Under the pieces are notes generated by a model that saw nothing but the letters and a program-made list of their open reading frames with translations, had not been told where the DNA came from and did not search any database. The position numbers were made by a program, and so were the translations under genes. Positions 18,780 through 28,300 of a DNA stretch of 64,000 bases are shown here, piece by piece. Positions within the stretch are counted from its first letter, which is position 1; the number at the start of each line of letters is the position of its first letter. This stretch comes from JACCXE01 sp963718605 (GTDB lineage: Bacteria; Actinomycetota; Acidimicrobiia; Acidimicrobiales; JACCXE01), in contig OY970363.1 in the NCBI GenBank assembly GCA_963718605.1, positions 620,001 through 684,000 of the forward strand. The letters are read 5' to 3'.

Positions 18780-19469
18780 TTACGCCCCTTGGCTTTCGAG
18801 TTGAGCTGCGAATCCCTGCACAATCGCCACGATCGATCGATCGAACAGCTCGTCCACGGTGATGTCGACGAGTTCGTTCGCGGCGGCCGCGAGGCTCGGA
18901 TACTCGGCGTTAACGAGTGGGGCGAAGCGCTCGCGTTGCGCGACGCGCTCGGCCGACTTGAGTGGCGTCGCCGCGAGCTTGAACAGCGGACTCGACGTCT
19001 CATACGTGACGAAGCCAGTGACGAACGTGAGGATCGCGTAGTGAATGGCCAGCGCGTCGCGGTGGGTAAAGCCGACTCCGACCAACACCGCGATCAGTTG
19101 ATCGAGCCCCTCAAGCGCCGATTCGGTGAGGGTGTAGCCGCCGGCCGCGACCACGGCGAGGCCCGGATGCCGCACAAGCAACCCGCGCAGGCTCCGCGCG
19201 AGCAGCACGAGTCGCTCGTTCCACGGTTGGTCGGCGGTGCCGGACTCGAGATCGCCGAGGACTGACTCGACGATCAGCCCGAGCAACTCGTCTTTGTCCT
19301 TGAAGTGCCAATACAGCGCCGGGCCGCGCACGCCGCACGCCTCGGCGAGGCGGCGCATGCTCAGGGCGGCGGCGCCTTCGTCGACAAGCAGCTGCCGCGC
19401 GGTCGCGACGATTTCGGCGCGGTCCAGACGGCGTTCAACGACTTTGTCTGCTCCCCCCACTGCCGGCAC
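18780..19469 (-). CDS. TetR family transcriptional regulator
   Basis: 229-residue regulator with an N-terminal helix-turn-helix (about residues 16-60, including SMRRLAEACGVRGPALYWHF) and a TetR_C-like ligand domain with hydrophobic helices. Start GTG 19469; a second GTG lies three codons inside. A perfect 7+3+7 palindrome covers the start region (19469-19485), which points to autoregulation and control of the downstream hydrolase/transporter/glycosidase operon. The four-base gap to the hydrolase supports co-transcription. Confidence 0.87.
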   Translation of the reverse strand: MPAVGGADKVVERRLDRAEIVATARQLLVDEGAAALSMRRLAEACGVRGPALYWHFKDKDELLGLIVESVLGDLESGTADQPWNERLVLLARSLRGLLVRHPGLAVVAAGGYTLTESALEGLDQLIAVLVGVGFTHRDALAIHYAILTFVTGFVTYETSSPLFKLAATPLKSAERVAQRERFAPLVNAEYPSLAAAANELVDITVDELFDRSIVAIVQGFAAQLESQGA

Positions 19470-19485
19470 CTTAACGGTGTTAAGG
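19469..19485. promoter_or_regulatory. Palindromic operator of the adjacent TetR gene
   Basis: CCTTAAC-GGT-GTTAAGG is a perfect 7-base inverted repeat around three bases. It touches the GTG start of the TetR gene inside a 43-base gap to the upstream VOC gene. TTAAC/GTTAA half-sites are common for TetR repressors. No convincing Shine-Dalgarno precedes the GTG, so the transcript may be leaderless or nearly so. Confidence 0.6.
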
Positions 19486-19512
19486 AGGCCCGTCTAGTGG
19501 AGCTTTCTCGCT

Positions 19513-20058
19513 TTACGAGAGCCGCGTGCCCGGACCTGGCGTAACTGCGCCGGACGCCCGGAGTTCCGCGAGCGCGGGCACCGGATTGTCATCGCCGAAG
19601 ACGGCGTGATCGTCGTAGTCAACGTCGATCGCCGTCACGTCTTGCACCCACCACGAAGCCTCCAGCGCGATCCCATGAGGATCCGTGAAGTAGATCGAGT
19701 GGATCGTGCCGTGGTCGACGACTTCGGTGACCTCACAGTCATGGTCGATGAGCCGCTGTCGCAACGCAAGCAGCGCGGCTTCATCGGCGAGGTTGAGCGA
19801 GAGGTGATCGAACTGTGCTTTGCGCGGGTCGGGCACACCCGCGGCCGTCGCGAACGTGTCCACTTTTAGGTCGGCGTACTCGAAGAACGCGACCGTGCAC
19901 TGCGGGCCGAAGTCGAAGAAGTAGTGCCGGAACCCCGGCACGCCCACCGTGCTCACAAGCCGGGCGCCGAGGACGCCGTGGTAAAAGCGAACGGTCGCGT
20001 CCATGTCGGGCGTGACCAACGCCAGGTGGTTGATCCCACTCCACTTCGGTGTCGTCAT
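19513..20058 (-). CDS. VOC family (glyoxalase/extradiol dioxygenase-like) protein
   Basis: 181 residues, ATG 20058 preceded by a GAGG ribosome-binding site. It contains the paired beta-alpha-beta modules of the vicinal oxygen chelate fold: NHLALVTPDM near the start, FFEYADL (about 58-64), QFDHLSLN in the second half and GIALEASWW near residue 135. The two His and two Glu positions expected as metal ligands are present, so it is probably metal-dependent. A dioxygenase, isomerase or lyase role is possible. Same strand as the TetR/esterase/P450 genes above it. Confidence 0.83.
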   Translation of the reverse strand: MTTPKWSGINHLALVTPDMDATVRFYHGVLGARLVSTVGVPGFRHYFFDFGPQCTVAFFEYADLKVDTFATAAGVPDPRKAQFDHLSLNLADEAALLALRQRLIDHDCEVTEVVDHGTIHSIYFTDPHGIALEASWWVQDVTAIDVDYDDHAVFGDDNPVPALAELRASGAVTPGPGTRLS

Positions 20059-20105
20059 GACTGCCTCCTGGATTCCGATGTGAGAATACGCATCAGCGAG
20101 CCGCG

Positions 20106-20720
20106 TCAGTTCAGGAGGCGGCGCATCAGCCCGACCAACGGATCGCGCAGCGCGCGGATCGCCTCGACATCGCCAGTGGCAACCGGCAGCGTGACGAGCG
20201 CGGAGACCGCGGCGACGAACGCCTCACAGGCGAACCGCGCCTCAGCGTCCTTAGCGCCGACGGAGCGCGCGAGTTGGTCCACGAGTTGCGCCTGAAGCTC
20301 GGCGCGACGTCGCAGGGCGACCGGCCCGGCCGCGTGAACCTCCACGATGTAAAGCCGTGCGAAGGCGAGGTTCTGTGCGATCGCATCGATGTACCGGTCG
20401 ATGCCGCGCTCGGCCCGGTCAAGGGTCGGCTCGCGCCTGCCCGACGTGCGGCCCAACTCGGCGACGAGAACCTCACCGACGACGTCGAGCGCGTCGAGGA
20501 AGCAGTCGAGCTTCGAGCCGTACAACTCGTAGAAGGTCAGTCGCGAAACGTTGGCCCGGTCGAGCACCGCCTTCACCGACGTATCGGCAAAGCCAGAGTG
20601 TGCGCATGCCTCGGCCATCGCTATCGAGAGGCGCAACCGCTGCGAGTTCTTGACCTCGTCCCGGCTGAGGTTGTGGCGGCCGCGTGGCAGCGGTGGCAGC
20701 GCCCCGGCGAGATCAGACAT
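20106..20720 (-). CDS. TetR family transcriptional regulator
   Basis: 204-residue regulator. The HTH lies at about residues 25-70 (DTSVKAVLDRANVSRLTFYELYGSK), followed by an all-helical ligand domain. It is 17 bases downstream of the esterase gene and probably co-transcribed with it, making it the best candidate for binding the 26-base palindrome at 21715-21740 in front of that gene. An effector cannot be predicted. Confidence 0.85.
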   Translation of the reverse strand: MSDLAGALPPLPRGRHNLSRDEVKNSQRLRLSIAMAEACAHSGFADTSVKAVLDRANVSRLTFYELYGSKLDCFLDALDVVGEVLVAELGRTSGRREPTLDRAERGIDRYIDAIAQNLAFARLYIVEVHAAGPVALRRRAELQAQLVDQLARSVGAKDAEARFACEAFVAAVSALVTLPVATGDVEAIRALRDPLVGLMRRLLN

Positions 20721-20737
20721 GCGCGCTATGTCTTACA

Positions 20738-21700
20738 TCAGCCAGCGGGGCGCAGCCGCGCGACGACGCCATCGACGTCGCGCTGGAGCATGTCGCGCCG
20801 CACGAAGTGCGCGCCCGGCAACTCGTACCACTCGTGCGGGATGCCTTTGGAGCCGAGCAGGCCGCGGAACTCGCGCTGGCCGTTGCGGACGAAGGTCTCG
20901 TTGACGTCCTCGTCGAGGCCGCACACCAAAAAGATCCGCTTGTTGCGGTAGCTCTCGAGTCGTTCGACCGGGTTGTCGGCACTTACCCGTCCTTGGTCGA
21001 AGAACGGTTCGCCGTACAGCGTGCCGCCGTTGAGCTCGGCCCACTTTGCACTCTGGTTGGCCCACTGCAGCACGGCGTTGCCATCGCGTCGCAAGCTGGC
21101 CGGCCCCGAGTGCGCGCTCACGGACGCAAAGTGGCCGTAGTACTTCGCCGTGTACTTGAGCGCACCGAAGCCGCCCATAGAGAAGCCCGACACGGCGCGT
21201 CCGTTGTATTCGGCCCACGTGCGGAAGTTCGCGTCGATCCACGGAATGAGCTGGTTGATGTGGAACGACTCGTAGTTGCGCGCCCCGGAGAACGACCGGA
21301 CCGGGTTTGAATACCAGCCCGCGGTTCCGCCGTCGGGCATCACGACGATGAGCGGTCGGCCGTTGGTCAGGCCGCGGATGTCGTCTTCCATGTCGAACTT
21401 GCGGAAGTCCTGCGCGCCGCCGTGCAGCAGGTACATCACGGGGTAGCGACGCCAGTTGGTCGAGAAGTAGTCGTTAGGCAGCAACACGTTGACCGCCGGG
21501 TTCCACGAAACGTTGCTCGTCTGGAAGCGGAAGTACTGCATCCGGTCGAAGACACCCTGGTCGATGATGTGCAGGCCGAACCCGTCGCCCGCGGCCGCAG
21601 CCTTGGTCGGGCGCCAACCGACGCCCAAGGCGGTGAGGGCGGCAGCACCCCCGGCGGTACGGAGCAGGCTCCGGCGGCTCATGACGTGGTCGGTCGACAT
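20738..21700 (-). CDS. Tat-exported esterase of the antigen 85/esterase D-like alpha/beta family
   Basis: 320 residues from ATG 21700, which has a strong upstream ribosome-binding site (AGGGGG). The N-terminus has a twin-arginine motif (MSRRSLLRTAG) and an Ala-rich cleavage region, so it is predicted to be folded before export. The core has YPVMYLLHGG, nucleophile elbow GFSMGGFGAL, an acid near CGLDED and a His in PGAHFVRRD. The family includes mycolyltransferases and short-chain esterases. The frame is open upstream into the P450 gene without a stop, but the own start, ribosome-binding site, operator and Tat signal argue that it is a separate protein. Confidence 0.87.
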   Translation of the reverse strand: MSTDHVMSRRSLLRTAGGAAALTALGVGWRPTKAAAAGDGFGLHIIDQGVFDRMQYFRFQTSNVSWNPAVNVLLPNDYFSTNWRRYPVMYLLHGGAQDFRKFDMEDDIRGLTNGRPLIVVMPDGGTAGWYSNPVRSFSGARNYESFHINQLIPWIDANFRTWAEYNGRAVSGFSMGGFGALKYTAKYYGHFASVSAHSGPASLRRDGNAVLQWANQSAKWAELNGGTLYGEPFFDQGRVSADNPVERLESYRNKRIFLVCGLDEDVNETFVRNGQREFRGLLGSKGIPHEWYELPGAHFVRRDMLQRDVDGVVARLRPAG

Positions 21701-21714
21701 GTCGATCCCCCTGG

Positions 21715-21740
21715 CTATATAAACAGTACTGTCTATATAG
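21715..21740. promoter_or_regulatory. 26-base near-perfect palindromic operator upstream of esterase
   Basis: The centre ACAGT|ACTGT is perfectly symmetrical, and the outer arms CTATATAA and CTATATAG match at seven of eight positions. The site lies 14 bases upstream of the esterase ATG and overlaps the likely minus-strand -10 region. The size and symmetry are typical of TetR-family operators; the TetR gene at 20106-20720 is the obvious candidate. Confidence 0.65.
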
Positions 21741-21777
21741 ACACGGCATGGCGCTGCAGTCAATGAAAAGTTGGCAG

Positions 21778-23122
21778 CTACCCCGCCACGCTTGTGGGAG
21801 TCCACTCCGCAGCGGAGTCGCTTCGCGCCGTTGATGAAGTTCGAGAGCAGCCGGTCGGGCTCACCGACCGACCGGATATCGGGCAGGTGCGCGAACAACT
21901 CTTCGAACACGACGCCGATCTCCCGTCGGGCCAGGTGGGCGCCGAGACAGAAGTGCGGCCCCGGCGCTCCGAACGCGATGTGCTCGTTGTGCTGCCGGCG
22001 GACGTCAAAACGGTACGGATCCTTGAACACGACCTCGTCGCGGTTCGCCGACGCGTAGAAGAGCACCACCTTGTCGCCTTCGTCGAACACGAAGTCGCCG
22101 AGACGCACGCCGTCGCGGGTCACCGTCCGGCGCATATGGATGAGCGGTGACGACCAGCGAATGATCTCTTCGACCGCCGTCGGCTCCAACCCCTTCACGT
22201 CCGCCTGCCAGATCGCCCGCTGTTCGGGGTGCTCTGTAAGCGCGTGCAGCCCGTGCGCGATGGCATTGCGGGTTGTCTCGCTGCCCGCCGCGACCAGCAG
22301 CAGGAAGAACGACGCCAGCTCGAACGCATTGAGGCTCTCGCCGTCGATGTCCGCGTGCACCAGCATCGACATCACGTCGTCGCGGGGGTCCGCGAGGCGC
22401 GCCGCGGCGACTTCGCCGACGATGCCCGCGAGAGCGACGGCCGGGTTGTCGACCGCGCTCGGGTCGAACGCGAACTCGGGGTCGTCGTTGCCGAGGAGGC
22501 TGTTGGTGCAGTGCAGGACGAACTGTTCCTGGCTGCGCGGGATCGCCAGCATTTCCATGATCACGCGCAACGGCAGCAGCGCCGCGACGTCCGCGACGAA
22601 ATCGCCTTCGCCCTTTGGCGCCATTTCCACCACCAACTCGTGGGCGATGCGCTGGGCGCTATCACGCACTGTGGCGATCTGCCGCGGCGTGAAGCCCTTC
22701 GACACGATGCGGCGCAGCCGCGAATGTTCGGGGTCGTCCATGCTGATCATGTCGCCGATGAATTTGCGCACGGTGTCGGCGGTATCGAGGAGGTTGCTGC
22801 CCCGGTCGCTACAGAAGTCCTCGGAGCGACGGCTCGCCTCGGCAATGGAGGCGTGGTGCACCAAGGCGAAGAAGCCGCGAGACGTCTCGAACTCGGGCGG
22901 ATAGTTGGCGATCCACATCGACTGGTACTCAGGGAAATACTGCGGCTCGGGCATCGTCCGCAGCCGGCGGAACGCGTCCTCGCGCTCGTCGATCGGGCGC
23001 TGCCAGAAGGCGATGTTTCCGAGGTCAGGGTCGGGCGGATGGTCAAGGTCGACGACCCGGGCGGCGGACGCAGACCTTCGCGTGTCGAGTGCTTCGCCGA
23101 CGAGAACGGCTTCGTCGCCCAT
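21778..23122 (-). CDS. Cytochrome P450, apparent frameshift near the C-terminus
   Basis: Bacterial class I P450, heme monooxygenase needing ferredoxin partners (none in the window). Start ATG 23122 is favoured over GTG 23194 because GGGAGG lies just upstream. Motifs: I-helix AAGSETTRN (about 278-286), ExxR in VEEIIRW (319-322) and heme loop FGAPGPHFCLGAH with C392. The usual C-terminal SNFINGAKRL is followed in frame by non-P450 sequence that runs on into the esterase. In the +1 frame the sequence ends AEWTPTSVAG and a TAG at 21778, like a normal P450 terminus. The switch point coincides with a perfect hairpin at 21804-21818, so a one-base error or real frameshift is likely. Substrate unknown, possibly steroid or terpenoid. 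Confidence 0.82.
21804..21818. repeat. Perfect hairpin at the P450 frame switch
   Basis: ACTCCGC-A-GCGGAGT forms a 7-base stem with a single-base loop. It lies exactly where the P450 sequence stops matching the expected C-terminus. GC-rich tight hairpins are typical places for base-calling compressions, but also for slippage. Confidence 0.75.
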
Positions 23123-23126
23123 GTGG

Positions 23127-23132
23127 CCTCCC
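23127..23132 (-). promoter_or_regulatory. Ribosome-binding site of the P450 gene
   Basis: GGGAGG on the minus strand, four bases before ATG 23122. It decides the start in favour of this ATG over the upstream in-frame GTG at 23194. Confidence 0.6.
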
Positions 23133-23226
23133 GCTTCCGAATGCTGCAGCGAACCTACGTCGACCGCCGGCTGGGCGTCTGTGACCGGCGGCACACGTGC
23201 ATCCCGCCCTCGCCTGGTGACTTACG

Positions 23227-23628
23227 GTGAGGCCCGTGGACGACTCCTCGACGATGTTTGACCGCGTCGGCGGCCTCCGCTGGTTCGACGAGCTCGCAAC
23301 GCGGTTCTACGACGCCGTTGCCCTAGACCCAGTGCTGCGACCGCTGTACCCGCGCGACCTCGTCGCCGCGCGCGAGCACCTTCGCGACTTCCTGGTCCAG
23401 TACTGGGGCGGGCCCACGGATTACAGCGATGCCCGCGGACATCCGCGCCTGCGTATGCGACACGCGCCCTTCGCGATCGGCCTCGCCGAAAGCGACGCGT
23501 GGTACTCGCACATGGCCGCGGCCGTACGGGCCGGCGGGCTGAGCCACGACGATGAAGCCGAGATGCTCAATTACTTCGCCAACGCCGCGAGGCATCTCAT
23601 CAACAACCACGCGGGGGCAACGGCATGA
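23227..23628 (+). CDS. glbO: Group II truncated hemoglobin
   Basis: 133-residue oxygen-binding globin of the trHbO type. The typical path is present: RFYDAVALDPVLRPLYP, FLVQYWGGPTDYS, GHPRLRMRHAPFAIG with the proximal His, and WYSHM with the group II Trp at G8. Expected roles are oxygen handling or NO/peroxide chemistry. Start GTG 23227 is used; GTG 23236 or ATG 23254 are possible. It is divergent from the P450 across about 100 bases and overlaps the aldo/keto reductase by ATGA (23625-23628), so the two are coupled. Confidence 0.9.
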   Translation: MRPVDDSSTMFDRVGGLRWFDELATRFYDAVALDPVLRPLYPRDLVAAREHLRDFLVQYWGGPTDYSDARGHPRLRMRHAPFAIGLAESDAWYSHMAAAVRAGGLSHDDEAEMLNYFANAARHLINNHAGATA

Positions 23629-24602
23629 CGAAACGCACGCTGGCTGGCACTGACGTGCGCGTTCCTGAGTTGGGCGTCGGGACGTGGGCGTGGGGCGACC
23701 AGAGCACGTGGGGCATGGGCACCTACGACGATTCGCTCACCGAGGAGACGATCCGCGACGCGTGGGACGCCTGCATCGAGAACGGCGTAACGCTCTTCGA
23801 CACGGCCGAGGTGTACGGCCATGGCGAGAGCGAGCGCATTATCGGAAGGCTGCTCAAGGCCGATGCCGGCCGCCGCGATGACGTCGTGATCGCGACGAAG
23901 TTCATGCCGTTGCCGTGGAAGTTGAACGTCACGCGCGCGCTGGTCGACGCGGCGAAGCAGTCGATCGAGCGGATGGGCATCGAGCGAATCGACCTCTACC
24001 AACTGCACGGCCCGATCTCCTTGCGCGGCCACGGTGCGCTCGCCGACGCCATGGCCGAGGCCAGCCAACAAGGTCTGATCGCCGGCGTCGGCGTGTCGAA
24101 TTACTCGGCGAAAGAGACGCGCTCGATGGCAGCCGCATTGGAGAAGCGCGGTCTGCGCCTGGCGTCGAACCAGTTTGAGTTCTCACTGCTGCGGACGGGC
24201 CCCTCCGACAACGGCCTCGTCGGTACGTGCCATGAACTCGGCGTCACCGTGCTCGCCTACTCGCCGATCGGGCAAGGTCGATTGACGGGTAAGTACTCGG
24301 CATCGAACCCGCCGCCGGGCAGCCGCAACTTCAGCGCGCACCCGATGGAGAAGGTCGACGAGGTCGTGACCGTGCTGCGCCGGGTCGGCGCAGCCCATGA
24401 GCGCACGCCTGCGCAGGTCGCGCTGCAGTGGCTGATCACCAAAGGCGCGGTGCCGATCCCCGGCGCCAAGAACCGCCAGCAGGCCGAGGACAACGCCGGC
24501 GGCAAGGGCTGGTCGATGACCGCCGACGAAATCGCGGAACTCGACCGGGCCGGCCTGTCGGGCATCCGGAACCTGCAGTCGCGGTTCTGGCAGCACGGCT
24601 GA
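23625..24602 (+). CDS. Aldo/keto reductase
   Basis: 325-residue NAD(P)H-dependent oxidoreductase with a TIM barrel. The catalytic tetrad is visible: D59 and Y64 in LFDTAEVYG, K92 in ATKF and H128 in YQLHGP. The C-terminal cofactor-binding segment GAVPIPGAKNRQQAEDN fits the family. ATG 23625 overlaps the globin stop (ATGA). The substrate is an unknown carbonyl compound; the order globin-reductase may reflect redox stress but this is only context. Confidence 0.92.
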   Translation: MTKRTLAGTDVRVPELGVGTWAWGDQSTWGMGTYDDSLTEETIRDAWDACIENGVTLFDTAEVYGHGESERIIGRLLKADAGRRDDVVIATKFMPLPWKLNVTRALVDAAKQSIERMGIERIDLYQLHGPISLRGHGALADAMAEASQQGLIAGVGVSNYSAKETRSMAAALEKRGLRLASNQFEFSLLRTGPSDNGLVGTCHELGVTVLAYSPIGQGRLTGKYSASNPPPGSRNFSAHPMEKVDEVVTVLRRVGAAHERTPAQVALQWLITKGAVPIPGAKNRQQAEDNAGGKGWSMTADEIAELDRAGLSGIRNLQSRFWQHG

Positions 24603-24610
24603 CCCACGCG

Positions 24611-25327
24611 ATGAGTGCGAACTTCGAAGAGTTGGACCGGCGGCAAACCGCCATGGGCGAACTCAGCGTGCGGCGCCGTCTGGAGCCGACGCTGCTGATC
24701 GACGTGTGGGAGGTGGCACTCAACGACGAACACCTGATGTCCAGCCTCTTCACCGTGGCCGAGATCGCGTTGGGCACCCTTGGTGTCGCGGCGGCCCATG
24801 GGGATGCGCTGGACGTGGTCGTCGGCGGCCTCGGGCTCGGTTACACCGCGCGGGAAGTATTGCAATACGACCGCGTGCGATCGATGCGCGTCGTGGAAGC
24901 GCTCGGTGAAGTAATCGAGTGGTTCGACCGCGGGCTGCTGCCGCTCACCGACGAACTCACGTCGGACCCGCGGTGCCAGCTCGTAGCCGGAGACTTCTTC
25001 GCGATGGTCGCGCAGGGGCTGCCGTTCGGGGACGATTCGCCCGCGCGTTTCCATGCGGTGCTCGTCGACATCGACCACACGCCGCACCACGTGCTGCATC
25101 CGTCACACGCGTCCTTTTATCGGGCCGACGGCCTGCGGCAGCTGTCGAGCCGACTCGTACCCGGTGGGGTCTTCGGGCTGTGGTCCGACGCGCCACCCGA
25201 CGCCGACTTCATCGCGGTAGTCGAGTCGGTGTTCTCGGACTGCGTGGCGCACGTGGTGCAGTTCCCGAACTTCCACACGGGTGGAGAGTCGTCCAACACC
25301 GTCTACATCGCGACCACAGCCGCGTAG
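24611..25327 (+). CDS. Spermidine synthase-like (class I methyltransferase fold) protein
   Basis: 238 residues starting at ATG 24611, eight bases after the reductase stop. The SAM/dcSAM-binding glycine motif appears as VVVGGLGLGYTAREVL (about 60-75), followed by an acidic residue in VVEALGEVIEW and an aspartate in VLVDIDHTP, as in the spermidine synthase superfamily. Several polyamine-binding features are not evident, so it may be a catalytically divergent relative rather than a true aminopropyltransferase. It converges with the SARP regulator gene across ten bases. Confidence 0.75.
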   Translation: MSANFEELDRRQTAMGELSVRRRLEPTLLIDVWEVALNDEHLMSSLFTVAEIALGTLGVAAAHGDALDVVVGGLGLGYTAREVLQYDRVRSMRVVEALGEVIEWFDRGLLPLTDELTSDPRCQLVAGDFFAMVAQGLPFGDDSPARFHAVLVDIDHTPHHVLHPSHASFYRADGLRQLSSRLVPGGVFGLWSDAPPDADFIAVVESVFSDCVAHVVQFPNFHTGGESSNTVYIATTAA

Positions 25328-25337
25328 GCAAGAAAAG

Positions 25338-28300
25338 TCAGTGCGCCAGAGCGGTGAGCCGGGCGACGCTCGCAAGATGTCCGCCTGCCTCGGCTCTCGC
25401 GAGCGCGTCGCGCGCGATCACCACGGCGTCGGGCTCGTCGCGAGCCGCGGCGAGTTCGGCCCGGGCGAGACGCGCCTCAAACTGCGCGAGACCTGGGCCC
25501 TCGCGTAGCGCTCGAACGACAAACGGTTCGGCCGCAGAAAGATCCCGTCGCGCGATCCGGATCGTCGCGATGCGCGCTGACGCCCAGGAAGCAAACAACG
25601 ACAGATGTTCCGAGAGCGCCAGCGACCGCGCAAACGCGTCCTCAGCGCCGCCGAGTTCCTCGGCAGCTTGCATCGCCACCCCCAGGGCCAGCAGCCCGGT
25701 CGCGGTCCACCCGCGATGGTCGATGGCTTGTGCAATCGCGAGCGCTTCCTCCGCGTTCGCACGCGCCTCGTCGTGTCTTCCGAGGGCGGCGAGTGCCTCA
25801 GACCGGTGCCAGAGAACGTAGGACTGATACTCAGGATGGCCAAGCGTCCGAGCGAGCTCGAGCGCCTCGGTGGCGTCGGTCACTGCCAAGTCCGGCCGCG
25901 CCGCGAACACCAGTGCGTGGCCGCGGGTGGACCGCGGCGTGACGACTCGGAGGAGATCCCCGGCATCCTCGAACAGCCGCGCGACGCGATCAAAGGCGTC
26001 CAGCGCCCCCGTGATGTCGCCGGCCAAGAATCGACCCATCGCCCGACCGTCGAGGATGTCGGCGACACCGTGGGCATCGCCCGACTCTTCGAAGAGCGTC
26101 AGCGCCTCTTCCGAACGCGCCTCCGCCCGCTCGGGGCGTTCGAGATTCATGTCGGTGAGCGCACCGACGGCTAACGCCTTGGCCCGCGCCGCCGAGTCCG
26201 AGCCCGCGGCCACGAGCGCGAGTTCCACGAGTTCCTCGGCGCGCACTACGTCCTCCGCTCCAAACGCAAGCATGGCCATCCGGCTGAGGGTGCGGCTACG
26301 ACGAGCGCCGTCAGTCACGAGGTTCATCGCCTCGCGTAGATCGGCGCGCGCCCCTCGCAGTTCACCGCGTCGCGAGCGCGCCTCCGCCCTCGCTTCCAGC
26401 AGCGATGCGCGGATAGCCGGCGACGGCGCCAGCTCGAGCCCACGCTCAGCGAGGGACGCCGCGTCGTCGTTCGCGAATCGGTCGAGCCGCAGAACCGCCG
26501 CCTGCGCGAAGAAGCCAGCGGCCGCCACGGCATCGCCCGCCGCGCAGGTGTGCCGCGCCAGCTCTGCGGGGTCCGCGTCGTCGCCCTCCAGCGCCCGCGC
26601 CAACGCGGCGTGCAGCCCGGCCGCGTGGCCCGGTTCGATGCCGTCGGCCACCGTCTCGCGGACAACGTCGTGCGCCGTGGCCCATCCCTGCGGGCCGAGT
26701 CGCGCGAGGTCCGACCGCGTCAGTGCATCGAGGTCGCCGAGTACCGCCGCTTCGTCGGAGGCAAGAGCGACGGCAAGGACCCGCGCCGGAACTTCCCGGC
26801 CCACCAACGCGAGCAACCGGAGGAGGTCGCGGCGCGAGGCTGGGTGCTGCTCCATTCGCCGCTCCACCGCCCGTCGTTGACCCGAGGTCGCCGCCTGCGA
26901 CGCGAGCGTCATGGCTTCACCCGAAACAACCCGCCACGCGCCGTCCGGCCCCGGGGCGAGCATGCTTCGCTCCGACAGCGCCCGAATGACTTCGGCGACC
27001 GCGAACGGCGTTCCGTCCGTCTCGGCTTCGATCAGTTCGGCGAGGGGTTTGTCGACCAGCAGACGCGCAATAGCCGCACGCGGGAGGGCTCCGAGCCGGA
27101 TGGCCACCGCGCCCGATTCCTGCTCGCAGCTCACGAGCAGCGCCGAGGCTGCGCTTTCCGGCGCAATGTCTTCGGGACGGTACGCGAGGACGAGGCGGAG
27201 CCCCGCGACATCTCGGCGCGCGAGCCGGAGCAATTGCACGCTGCTTGCGTCGGCCCACTGCAGGTCGTCCGCGATGAGCGCACCGCCGTCCGGTAACACG
27301 GCGGCCAGCAGGCAGGTCGCGCCATGCATGGCCAGCGCGTGTCGGCTGGCGGGGTCGATCGCAATTGTGGGCAGCGGCCGCAGTTGCTCGACGTCGGGCA
27401 CGATCTCCGCGAGAGCGACCGCGGCACGCGGAGGCAGGCCCGCGACCGCTTCGGGGTCAAGCATGAAGGCCTCGCGGAGAAGCGCGCGCGCGAGGCCCCA
27501 CGGTTCGTCTTGCTCGGGTGCGAAGGCGCGCGCGGCCACGATCGGCATGGTCTGCCGCGTCGTCACCTCCGCGAGCAGACGTGACTTCCCTGCGCCCGAA
27601 CGCCCTGCAATGGTCGCGACACCGTGGTCCGGCACGAGCGCGCCGAGGACCGCGTCGACTTCGTCGTCGCGCCCAACAAAGCTGAGCGCGACGGATGTGC
27701 CGCCAGCATTGGCTCGGCCACCACGAGCGCGTGGAGCGACCGCGGCCTCGTGGCGGATCACTTTGGACTGCAGGTCGAAGGCTTCCTTAGACGGTTCGAG
27801 CCCAAGCTCATCGGCGAGCCTCTTGCGAAAGTCGTCAAAGACGGCGAGTGCGCCGGCCTGATCGCCGGCAGCTGCGAGCGCTCGTACCAGCGCCAGGTTG
27901 GCCGCTTCTCGCAGAGGCTCGGCGGCCACAGCGCGCTGGCCGAACACCACTGCCTCCCCCACTGCATGCGCGTCGACCGCCGCCGCGGCGGCGCCTTCGA
28001 GGCACTCCTGAAACGCGCGCAGCAGCGTCGCGCGGTAGCCCTGAGCCCAGTCCGCGTATGCATCCTCGGGCAGCGGCTCGCCGGTCCACTTGTCAAGCGC
28101 GCCTCGGAACGACACGAGCGCCTCCTGCGCGCGGCCGGCCGCCAACGACTCGCGCCCTTCGGCGACCCCGTGGACAAATTCCTCGGCGTCCACGGCCCAC
28201 GAGCTGCCCTCGACGAACAAGTAGCCGCCGCTGCCGGTCACCAGCGGCGTGGGTTCACCCAGCACGCGGCGCGCCCGATTTACCAAGACGTTGAGGCTCG

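Noticed and set aside
20738..23194. A single 818-residue P450-esterase bifunctional enzyme
   Set aside because: The P450 terminus is found in another frame at a hairpin, and the esterase has its own start signals, operator and Tat peptide; an export signal in mid-protein would make little sense.
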